From positions 1-7,494 of the forward strand of contig CAKUHJ010000091.1 of NCBI GenBank assembly GCA_934655935.1: a stretch of DNA of 7,494 nucleotides, given 5' to 3'. A program made the translations under genes and the position numbers. Positions 1 through 6,004 of this stretch are shown here, piece by piece; within the stretch, counting starts at the first letter, position 1, and each line of letters opens with the position of its first letter. Source of the stretch: an uncultured Oscillospiraceae bacterium. Lineage in GTDB: Bacteria; Bacillota; Clostridia; Oscillospirales; Oscillospiraceae. The notes under the pieces were generated by a model. The model worked only from the letters and a program-made list of their open reading frames with translations. It did not search any database and had not been told where the DNA came from.

Positions 1-1
1 G

Positions 2-1105
2 GAATGGATTATTGACGAGGAAGCTGCACAGGTGGTCAAGAAGATTTTCACGCTCTGCATGAATGGGCGTGGACCGAGCCAAATTGCAGACCAGCTTGAA
101 AAGGACAAGATACTCACACCTACCGCATACAAAAACAAACAAGGCGTGAAAACACCGCACACCGAGCCGGAGAACCCTTACCGCTGGCACGAAAGCACCA
201 TTGTCAATATTCTTGAACAAAAAGAGTACATTGGCGCAACGGTTAATTTCAAGACCTACACCAATTCCATTTGGGACAAAAAGCAGCGGGAAAATCCCGA
301 AGAAAATCGAGTGATTTTCTACAACACCCATCCTGCCATCATCGAGCAGGAAGTCTTTGACAAGGTGCAGGAGATTCGTCAGCAGCGACACAGGCGAACG
401 GCAACAGGTAAGAGCAGTCCGTTTTCGGGATTGGTGTTCTGTGCTGATTGCAAGCAGAAGCTCTACTATTCCACCACCAAATACTTTGAAAAGCGACAGG
501 ACTTTTTCACCTGTTCTACTCATCGAGCCAACAAGGGCAAGTGCAGCGGACACTACATTCGTGCCGTAGTTCTGGAGGATTTGGTCTGGAATCACATGAA
601 AGAGGTTATCTCGTATGTGACCAGATATGAAGCACATTTCAGGGGGGAAATGGAGCAAAAACTCCGTCTGCAAAGCGAGGAAACCATAAGGGTATATAAG
701 AAGCGTCTGACGCAGGCAGAAAAGCGTATAGGGGAGCTTGACCGCCTGTTTATCAAAATCTACGAGGACAACGCCAAGGGCAAGCTGAACGATGATCGCT
801 TTGCCATGATGAGCAAGACCTACGAGGATGAGCAGGCGCAGCTCAAAGTTGAAATCGTAAATCTGCAAAAAGAGATTGAAGTACAGGAACGACAGATAGA
901 AGACCTTGAACAGTTTATTCAGCGGGCACGCAGATACACCGACCTCACAGAACTTACACCATATGCGCTCAGAGAGCTTGTAAAGGCGGTTTATGTGGAG
1001 GCACCGGACAAGTCCAGCGGTAAGCGCAAACAGAGGGTACATATCGAATATGACCTTGTTGGCTATATTCCTGTGGATGAACTGATAAAAGCGGAACAGG
1101 CATGA
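2..1105 (+). CDS. large serine recombinase, C-terminal part (5' end outside window)
   Basis: This is a site-specific DNA recombinase of the large serine (resolvase/TnpX-like) family, which excises and inserts a mobile element through a serine-linked DNA intermediate. The reading frame is open to the left edge, so a GTG at position 32 is not the true start. The catalytic N-terminal resolvase domain with the active serine is missing from view. The 367 visible residues hold a 'Recombinase' DNA-binding domain (about 8-125, with a typical RWHESTIVNIL..KEYIGATVNFKT segment), then a zinc beta-ribbon with cysteines at about 147, 150, 171 and 181. After that comes a long charged coiled coil (about 210-305), and then a C-terminal region like DUF4368 ending in HIEYDLVGYIP. 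This order is characteristic of clostridial element recombinases. The C-terminus looks complete, and the gene shows no frameshift in view. The family call is firm; the exact element is not known. Confidence 0.93.
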   Translation, partial: EWIIDEEAAQVVKKIFTLCMNGRGPSQIADQLEKDKILTPTAYKNKQGVKTPHTEPENPYRWHESTIVNILEQKEYIGATVNFKTYTNSIWDKKQRENPEENRVIFYNTHPAIIEQEVFDKVQEIRQQRHRRTATGKSSPFSGLVFCADCKQKLYYSTTKYFEKRQDFFTCSTHRANKGKCSGHYIRAVVLEDLVWNHMKEVISYVTRYEAHFRGEMEQKLRLQSEETIRVYKKRLTQAEKRIGELDRLFIKIYEDNAKGKLNDDRFAMMSKTYEDEQAQLKVEIVNLQKEIEVQERQIEDLEQFIQRARRYTDLTELTPYALRELVKAVYVEAPDKSSGKRKQRVHIEYDLVGYIPVDELIKAEQA

Positions 1106-1124
1106 CCGAAATCATGCCTGTTCC
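1093..1124 (+). terminator. perfect 13-bp hairpin overlapping the recombinase stop codon
   Basis: GGAACAGGCATGA (1093-1105) and TCATGCCTGTTCC (1112-1124) are exact reverse complements around a six-base loop, CCGAAA. The left arm includes the last codons and the TGA stop of the recombinase. The sequence after the stem is A-rich rather than a run of T, so this is not a textbook intrinsic terminator for the plus strand. It may still end the transcript, protect the 3' end, or act as a recombinase binding site or element-end signal. Confidence 0.55.
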
Positions 1125-1193
1125 AAGAAATTCACATATTACTGTTTTACGACCACCGAGCATTCAAGCAAGCGGTTTTCTGAACTTTTCGAA

Positions 1194-1215
1194 GCTCAAA
1201 AAACCAGACTTGAGC
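1194..1215. repeat. small inverted repeat in the junction region
   Basis: GCTCAA (1194-1199) and TTGAGC (1210-1215) are exact reverse complements around a ten-base loop. On the minus strand the loop and second arm contain a run of six T, so this weak hairpin could supplement the stronger one at 1244-1272 in ending transcription of the minus-strand operon. The stem is short, and the assignment is tentative. The rest of 1125-1243 holds no gene that I can support. Confidence 0.3.
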
Positions 1216-1243
1216 GGAGCGAAATGACTTTTTCGACACGCTG

Positions 1244-1272
1244 AGGCCCGCTGCCGGAACGGCAGCGGGCCT
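1244..1272 (-). terminator. strong GC hairpin downstream of the YmdB-YhaO-YhaN-like operon
   Basis: AGGCCCGCTGCC (1244-1255) and GGCAGCGGGCCT (1261-1272) pair perfectly over 12 bp around a five-base loop. The hairpin lies six bases past the stop of the ATPase gene read on the minus strand, the expected place for the operon's terminator. It is not followed at once by a T-run; instead CAGCGTGTC and then GAAAAAG follow on the minus strand. The same nine bases follow the hairpin at 7176-7203. Confidence 0.7.
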
Positions 1273-1277
1273 GAGTA

Positions 1278-3458
1278 TTACGTGGATTCCATTCCGGAAA
1301 GGAGCGCATGCTCCCGGCTCTGGCAGGTGAAGAGCAGAATCTGGCGGGCGCGCGCCTCGCGCAGAAGCTCCCGGAGCGCCAGCTCCGCGCGCGCGTCGTC
1401 GAACATCACCAGCGCGTCGTCCAGAATCAGTGGCACATCCGGCGCCAGCAGCAGGCGGCACATTCCGAGCCGCAGCGCCAGGTAGAGCTGATCCGCCGTG
1501 CCGCAGCTGAGCGTCTGAAGCGGATGCAGCCCCACCTCGTCCGCCGCGCCGGCCTGCAAAGAAAGCTGGCGGTCAAACACGACCTTATCATACCGTCCTG
1601 CCGTCAGGCGGGAGAAAATCTGCTCCGCCTCGGCCCGAAGCGCCGGGGAGAAGCGGCTCTGCATTTCCTCGGCTGCCTTTGCAAGCGTGCTTTCCGCAAG
1701 CGAAAGCGCCTCATAGCGCGCCTCCAGGGCCGTAAGCTCCGTGCGCAGCGCCTCGCACCTTGCCTCCAGCTCGGCGGGGTCTCCCAGCGCCTGCACTCTT
1801 CCGCGGCTGACGGAGAGCTGCGTTCTGATTTCGCTCAGCGCCCGCTCCGTCTGCGCCAGCTCCGCCGCGTTTTCCGCGAGCGTCCGGCCGCCGAAATCCT
1901 CGTCCGGAGCTTCCGTCTCGGGCACGTCCGCAAGCGCGCGGCAGATATCCTCATAGCGGGTTTTCATAAGCTCCGCCTGCTGGCGGGCCGCCTCAAGCGC
2001 GCGGCAGCGGGAAAGCGCCTGCCCGACGGCCTGCCTGCACTCCTCCGCCGTCTTCGCCTCCGGCGCGAAGGTCTGTACCGCGCCAAGAAGCTGCGCACAG
2101 GCCTGCTCGCGGCGGCGGCAGGCCAGCACGTAGGCCTGCTGCTGCTGCGCCAGGCGCAGATTTTCCTGCCGCCAGAGCGTCATTGCCTGGCCGTATTCCG
2201 CGGCAAGCAGCGTAAACTCGTCCCGACTTCTGTTTCCGTAGCGCGCAAGAAGCGCCTGCGCCTGCGAAAGCTCCTGCTCGCGCAGGCGGTTGGAGCGCCG
2301 GGCAAGAAGCGCCCCCAGAAGCGCCGCCAGCCCCAGCGCCAGCGCGCCCGCCGCATAAAGCCAATACTCCTTCACCGCAAGCACAGCCGAAGCCGCCAGC
2401 AGAAGGCACATCTGAATCCAGAATACCACAGCGCCGCGGTAGCGCCGCCGGGTCAGCGCGTCGAAGCTCCGCCCGTCCTGCTGCGCGCGCGTAAGGAGCT
2501 CCTGCTCCGCAACGCCGCGGAAGGCCTCCGGGCACGCAGGCGCGGGCGCAGGCGCGGGCGGCTTCTCCGGCTCTGGAAGCGCGGCGATTTCGGAAAGGCG
2601 CGCGGCATAGCCCTCCAGCGTCTTTGCAGCCGGAAGCCCGGCCGCAGCCGCAGCCGCGGCGTTCGCGCGGTTGGAGGCCTGAATCATCGCCGTGTGCGCG
2701 TCGTACTTCTGCTGAAGCTTTTTCCGGTTTTCCTGCGCAATCAGCGCCTGCCGCTCCCGGTCAAGCGCCTGCCGCCGCGCTTCAAGCGTCTGCGCCCGCT
2801 CCTGCAGCGTCAGGTCCTGCCGGTGAAGCGCAGAAATCTGTGAAAGCGTATCCTGCAGCGCCGCAAGCTCGCGCTCTGCCTGCGGGATTCTGCCGGTCTG
2901 GTTATGCCGGCAGCGGTTTTTTTCGTCATGCAGGCGCTTGGCCGCATCCGGCGCGCTGACGTCCGCCTCCCCGGCGGTCACAAGCGCGCGCATCCGCGTC
3001 TCCAGCGCCGCGTCCGCGCTCACGGCGAGCGCCTGCTGCCGGACCAGCGCACTTCTGAGAAAGACGCTTTTGGGAACGCCCAGAAGCGTCTCCCCGCAGT
3101 TTTCGCCCGTCAGCTCCGGGACGCTCTGGCCGCTCTGGCTGTCATAGGCCCGGAACTGGCTCATGGGCGCGCGGGCCGTCGAGCGGCGGGTGATTGTGAT
3201 GCGCCGGCCCTGCCACTCAAGCTCCATGCGCCCTTCCATGGGCGCGCCGCTCCAGGGCAGATATTTTGTCTTGTCCGGCAGCTGACCGGCCTTCGCCCGC
3301 TCGGCGGTATCGACGCCGTAGAGCATGGCCAGAAGGAAGGCCGTCCAGGTGGATTTTCCCGCTTCGTTCGGCAGCTGCAGGATGTTGAGCCCCGGCGCAA
3401 GCGTAAGCGTCTCATTTTCCAGACGCCCGAAGCTTGCCGTCATGGAAAGAATTTTCAT
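1278..3458 (-). CDS. YhaN/SbcC-like AAA (ABC-type) ATPase with membrane hairpin
   Basis: This is the probable ATPase subunit of an SbcCD/Rad50-Mre11-like DNA end-processing complex; the nuclease gene lies just upstream. The 726-residue protein has an N-terminal P-loop, NEAGKST (31-37), and a Q-loop-like LVRQQAL (138-144). Long coiled-coil stretches (about 190-265 and 390-610) surround two hydrophobic helices (about 343-361 and 365-386), the membrane hairpin known from YhaN proteins. The C-terminal ATPase half has an ABC signature LSCGTADQ (650-657) and a Walker B segment VPLILDD (675-681) with its D-loop. The first glycine of the usual GPNEAGKST is Leu29, and the H-loop position reads FTCQ rather than a histidine. 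The chosen ATG overlaps the upstream stop as ATGA and has GGAGGGAG eight bases before it; an in-frame ATG ten codons upstream lacks this fit. Family assignment is firm; the precise biological role is inferred. Confidence 0.88.
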   Translation of the reverse strand: MKILSMTASFGRLENETLTLAPGLNILQLPNEAGKSTWTAFLLAMLYGVDTAERAKAGQLPDKTKYLPWSGAPMEGRMELEWQGRRITITRRSTARAPMSQFRAYDSQSGQSVPELTGENCGETLLGVPKSVFLRSALVRQQALAVSADAALETRMRALVTAGEADVSAPDAAKRLHDEKNRCRHNQTGRIPQAERELAALQDTLSQISALHRQDLTLQERAQTLEARRQALDRERQALIAQENRKKLQQKYDAHTAMIQASNRANAAAAAAAGLPAAKTLEGYAARLSEIAALPEPEKPPAPAPAPACPEAFRGVAEQELLTRAQQDGRSFDALTRRRYRGAVVFWIQMCLLLAASAVLAVKEYWLYAAGALALGLAALLGALLARRSNRLREQELSQAQALLARYGNRSRDEFTLLAAEYGQAMTLWRQENLRLAQQQQAYVLACRRREQACAQLLGAVQTFAPEAKTAEECRQAVGQALSRCRALEAARQQAELMKTRYEDICRALADVPETEAPDEDFGGRTLAENAAELAQTERALSEIRTQLSVSRGRVQALGDPAELEARCEALRTELTALEARYEALSLAESTLAKAAEEMQSRFSPALRAEAEQIFSRLTAGRYDKVVFDRQLSLQAGAADEVGLHPLQTLSCGTADQLYLALRLGMCRLLLAPDVPLILDDALVMFDDARAELALRELLREARARQILLFTCQSREHALLSGMEST

Positions 3459-4540
3459 GGCGTCATCTCCCTCCCCTCCATCGCGCAAAGGCCCAGCCGC
3501 GCGGCCAGCGCAAGGACGCGGCGGCGGCTTTCGTCCGTTTCCGCGTCATACTGCGCCTTGAGCATGCGGAGGTAGACGCCCCGCAGCGTATCCTCCTGCG
3601 CGGCCTGCCAGAGCGCGCGCCGGGGATAGGTCTGATCCTGCAGCGTCAGGGCAAACACCCGGCCCGAAAACTGCGCGTGCAGCTGCACAAGCCCGACCGG
3701 CCCGGATTCGCCGGTCAGAATCACGCGGCAGATATCTGTGTTCTTCGTCTGGGAAAGCGCCTGCGCAACAGCCTGCGCCGCGTCGTCCCCCGCAGGCACG
3801 CGGAAAATCTGATAGCGGCGCTCGGTAAGCGGCACAAACTCCAGCCGGACCTCCTCCGGCGAAAGCGCGGCAATGTAAGCGCCCTTGTCGCCCAGCTCGT
3901 CAAAGCCCCGCCCCATTGCGCAGCCGGGCCAGGCATACCAGGTTTTTCCGCGCCGCAGAAGGCCGCTTGCCTGGTGGATGTGTCCAAGGGCCAGATAGGT
4001 CAGACCCGAGGCCTCAATCTGTGCGCGGTCAATGGGGTTATAGCCGCTGTCCGGATTGACCGGGTCCCCATGCAGAACCATCACGCGCAGGGCCCCGTCA
4101 TCCGGCGCGCGAAAGCCCTCCAGAAGGCCCGCTTCGTGCGCGCTTTCAAAGCCCGCGCCGTAAACATACAGGTCATATTCCGGCAGGAAGACCTTTTCAA
4201 CGCCGCGCTTTTTGAAAATGTGGACATTCTCCGGCCACTGCGCCGTCAGATAGGCGCTGCCCGGCAGGCATGCGTCGTGGTTGCCGGGCGCAATAAAAAT
4301 CCGCCCGGAAAAGGCCGCAAAGGCCTCCTGCATGGCCTCCAGGGTTTCCGGAAACACATTGTCCGAGTCAAACAGATCTCCGGCCAGCAGCATCAGCGCG
4401 CACCGCTTCTCCTTCGCCAGCTTCACAAGCCGGCCCGGAAGCGCGCGCTGCTCGCGCCGGCGCGCCGCCGCGGCCTCCGGCGTCATGCCGGAGAAGGGCG
4501 AATCCAGATGCAGATCCGCCGCATGCAGCACCTTAATCAT
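3455..4540 (-). CDS. YhaO/SbcD-like metallophosphoesterase, DNA repair exonuclease
   Basis: This is a predicted metal-dependent DNA exonuclease of the Mre11/SbcD/YhaO family, partner of the ATPase encoded immediately downstream. All five metallophosphoesterase motifs are present in the 361-residue protein: DLHLD (9-13), GDLFD (54-58), GNHD (86-89), LHGD (156-159) and GHIH (186-189). They should bind two metal ions, usually manganese in this family. The region after about 230 is the less conserved cap and tail. I start at the ATG at 4538-4540 because AAAGGGTGA lies a proper nine bases upstream; an ATG two codons earlier (4546) sits too close to it. The start overlaps the end of the YmdB-type gene by eight bases, and the stop overlaps the ATPase start as ATGA, so the three are probably translationally coupled. 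The protein has no signal peptide and is presumably cytoplasmic, perhaps held at the membrane through the ATPase. Confidence 0.9.
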   Translation of the reverse strand: MIKVLHAADLHLDSPFSGMTPEAAAARRREQRALPGRLVKLAKEKRCALMLLAGDLFDSDNVFPETLEAMQEAFAAFSGRIFIAPGNHDACLPGSAYLTAQWPENVHIFKKRGVEKVFLPEYDLYVYGAGFESAHEAGLLEGFRAPDDGALRVMVLHGDPVNPDSGYNPIDRAQIEASGLTYLALGHIHQASGLLRRGKTWYAWPGCAMGRGFDELGDKGAYIAALSPEEVRLEFVPLTERRYQIFRVPAGDDAAQAVAQALSQTKNTDICRVILTGESGPVGLVQLHAQFSGRVFALTLQDQTYPRRALWQAAQEDTLRGVYLRMLKAQYDAETDESRRRVLALAARLGLCAMEGREMTP

Positions 4541-5309
4541 GCACATTCACCCTTTCTGCCCGTATGCACCGCCGCGAGGCGCAGTCTATGACAAACACCG
4601 CCCCGCACAGCCGGCAGGGCCCCGGCGCAGCCTCATAGCGGCTGGTCAGCTCGCCCCGGAATTTTGCAATCGACTGCTCCGGCTTCACGCCCAGAACCGA
4701 GCGTGCGGGGCCCGTCATGCCAAGGTCGGTCAGATATCCGGTTCCGCGCGGCAGAATCTGCTCGTCCGCGGTCTGCACATGCGTATGCGTGCCCCAGAGC
4801 GCGGAGATTTTTCCGTCCAGATAATAGCCCATGGCGAGCTTTTCGCTGGTCGCCTCGGCATGGAAATCCAGCAGCACCGGAATCTGCCCCAGCTCCCGCA
4901 GAAGCCTGTCCACCACGCGGAAGGGATTGTCCGGGGTAAAGTCCATGGCGCAGCGGCCAATCAGACTGCCGACGCCGACCGGCCCCTTGCCGGTCTCAAA
5001 GACGCCCCAGCCGCGCCCCGGAAGACTCGGCTGAAAATTGCCCGGCCGGAGAATATAGCCGCACTCGTCCAGATACGGACAGATCTCGCGCCGCGCAAAC
5101 GTGTGGTTCCCAAGCGTCAGGACGTCCGCGCCCGCGTCCAGCATGGCCTCCGCCTGCCGCGGTGTAAGGCCCAGGACGCTGGCGTTTTCGCCGTTTACCA
5201 CACAAAAATCAATTCCATATTCCCTTTTCAGCGCCCGCAGATGCTGCGTAAGACACCGGACTCCGGCCTCCCCCACCACATCGCCGACCGCCAGCACGCG
5301 AAGCTCCAT
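4533..5309 (-). CDS. ymdB: YmdB-family metallophosphoesterase (2',3'-cyclic nucleotide phosphodiesterase family)
   Basis: YmdB-family enzymes hydrolyse 2',3'-cyclic nucleotides, and in Bacillus subtilis YmdB influences biofilm and motility decisions. The 258-residue protein has about the usual length of the family. It carries its hallmark blocks: VGDVVGEAG (8-16), VVNGEN (37-42), TLGNHTF (65-71), DFHAEATSEK (148-157), GTHTHVQTAD (173-182) and TDLGMTGP (194-201). The metal-binding aspartates, histidines and the NGEN asparagine and glutamate all look intact. ATG at 5307-5309 has AGGAGG seven bases upstream (5317-5322) and a good promoter about 22 bases of leader away. It is the first gene of a tight operon with the YhaO-like nuclease and YhaN-like ATPase. 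In Bacillus ymdB instead follows the RNase Y gene, so this arrangement differs. There is no signal peptide. Family call is firm; the enzymatic activity is by family. Confidence 0.92.
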   Translation of the reverse strand: MELRVLAVGDVVGEAGVRCLTQHLRALKREYGIDFCVVNGENASVLGLTPRQAEAMLDAGADVLTLGNHTFARREICPYLDECGYILRPGNFQPSLPGRGWGVFETGKGPVGVGSLIGRCAMDFTPDNPFRVVDRLLRELGQIPVLLDFHAEATSEKLAMGYYLDGKISALWGTHTHVQTADEQILPRGTGYLTDLGMTGPARSVLGVKPEQSIAKFRGELTSRYEAAPGPCRLCGAVFVIDCASRRCIRAERVNVHD

Positions 5310-5337
5310 ACGCCTGCCTCCTGCCGATTTTTTCTAC

Positions 5338-5366
5338 AGTATACCATTTTCAAAGCGCGCTGGCTA
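5338..5366 (-). promoter_or_regulatory. sigma-A-like promoter for the ymdB operon
   Basis: Read on the minus strand, TAGCCA (5361-5366) and TATACT (5338-5343) are separated by 17 bases. A TG one base before the -10 (TGGTATACT) makes it an extended -10 promoter. The -35 matches four of six bases of TTGACA. Predicted transcription begins near 5331, leaving a short leader with the AGGAGG site. It is fully interleaved with the oppositely directed promoter at 5347-5375. Confidence 0.7.
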
Positions 5367-5375
5367 TGATATACT
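5347..5375 (+). promoter_or_regulatory. sigma-A-like promoter for the ECF sigma/anti-sigma operon
   Basis: TTTTCA (5347-5352) and TATACT (5370-5375) are separated by 17 bases, with TG one base before the -10 (TGATATACT), an extended -10 arrangement. The predicted start is near 5382, about 60 bases before the sigma factor ATG. It looks like a housekeeping promoter rather than an ECF autoregulated one, which often shows an AAC-type -35. The -35 lies inside the spacer of the opposite promoter. Confidence 0.7.
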
Positions 5376-5443
5376 GAAAAAAATCTGCAACGCCGGACGC
5401 CGCTTTGCGTCCTTTACTATGGAAGGAAGAAGGGAGCAGGTTT

Positions 5444-6004
5444 ATGGAAGATGCACAGATCATCGACCTGTACTGGGCGCGCCAGGAGCGTGCGCTCGCC
5501 GAAACCGACAGGAAATACGGCGGCTACTGCCGCGCAATTGCCATGAATATTTTAAAAAGCCATGAGGACAGCGAGGAGTGCGTCAGCGACACCTGGCTGC
5601 GCGCCTGGAACGCCATGCCGCCGCAGCGCCCCGCGCTTCTGCAGGCCTTTCTTGGCCGCATCACCCGCAACCTGAGCTTTGACCGCCACCGGCGTGCGGC
5701 GGCGGAAAAGCGCGGCGGCGGCACGCTGCCGCTGGCGCTGGAGGAGCTGGGCGAGTGTGTCGGCGCGCCTGGCCGCGTAGAAGAGCACCTGGAGCAGAAG
5801 GAGCTTGCCCAGGCCATCGACCGGTTTTTAAGGGAGCTTCCGGAGCGCGAATGCAGCGTCTTCCTCCGGCGCTACTGGTATGTGGACAGCATTTCGGACA
5901 TTGCCGTGCGCTTCGGTCTGAAGGAAAACACGGTCAAATCCGTGCTGTTCCGCACACGCGCGCAGCTGCGCGATTATCTTACCGGGGAGGGCTTTGCCGT
6001 ATGA
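5444..6004 (+). CDS. ECF-type RNA polymerase sigma factor (sigma-70 family)
   Basis: This is an alternative sigma factor that should direct RNA polymerase to a small regulon. The 186-residue protein has the two-domain ECF layout. Region 2 spans about 20-85, with EDSEECVSDTWLRAWN (41-56) and the -10-recognising FLGRITRNLSFDRHRR (69-84). Region 4 spans about 122-180, with a helix-turn-helix, DISDIAVRFGLKENTVK-like (149-165). The linker (86-120) is short and has no extra C-terminal domain. ATG at 5444 is chosen because AGGGAG lies seven bases before it (5431-5436); an in-frame TTG at 5405 has no such site. The stop overlaps the next gene's start as ATGA, typical for a sigma gene coupled to its regulator. 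Target promoters and signal cannot be read from the sequence. Family call is firm. Confidence 0.92.
   Translation: MEDAQIIDLYWARQERALAETDRKYGGYCRAIAMNILKSHEDSEECVSDTWLRAWNAMPPQRPALLQAFLGRITRNLSFDRHRRAAAEKRGGGTLPLALEELGECVGAPGRVEEHLEQKELAQAIDRFLRELPERECSVFLRRYWYVDSISDIAVRFGLKENTVKSVLFRTRAQLRDYLTGEGFAV

Larger units (their letters stand above)
1..1190. mobile_element. right end of an integrative element carrying a large serine recombinase
   Basis: The left part of the window is the terminal portion of an element that continues off the left edge. Its only visible gene is a large serine recombinase, which in Tn4451-like transposons and many clostridial integrative elements sits at one end of the element. 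Base composition supports this: the recombinase gene is rich in AAA, GAA and ATT codons, while the next gene is dominated by GCG and CGC. The right boundary is placed only roughly, somewhere in 1125-1190. No target duplication or attachment core can be recognised because the left end is not in view. Recombinase identity is firm; the element's extent and type are inference. Confidence 0.55.
5338..5375. repeat. imperfect inverted repeat spanning both divergent promoters
   Basis: AGTATACCAT (5338-5347) and ATGATATACT (5366-5375) are reverse complements at nine of ten positions. Each arm is the extended -10 of one divergent promoter, which alone explains much of the symmetry. A self-complementary AGCGCGCT lies between the arms (5354-5361). 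A regulator could use the symmetry, but this is not required. Confidence 0.5.

Noticed and set aside
2624..2700. GC-rich repetitive codons encoding an alanine run in the ATPase, considered as a DNA repeat
   Set aside because: It encodes a polyalanine stretch (about residues 267-273) in the coiled-coil region and looks like ordinary low-complexity coding sequence. No regular repeat unit is present.
1308..2843. A 511-codon open frame on the plus strand opposite the ATPase gene
   Set aside because: It is rich in Arg, Leu and Ala, shows no domain, and lies wholly antisense to a gene with clear ATPase motifs. Long antisense frames are expected in DNA this GC-rich.
3434..5369. Long plus-strand frames opposite the nuclease and ymdB genes
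   Set aside because: Composition is Arg/Pro/Ala-rich with no recognisable motif, whereas the minus-strand frames carry complete enzyme signatures.
5405..5443. An earlier in-frame TTG start for the sigma factor
   Set aside because: The added 13 residues do not resemble sigma region 1 or 2, and the ATG at 5444 has a well-spaced AGGGAG.
5755..6000. Upstream extension of the anti-sigma frame into the sigma factor gene
   Set aside because: The extension overlaps sigma region 4 coding sequence in another frame. The ATG at 6001 has a ribosome site and the normal ATGA coupling.
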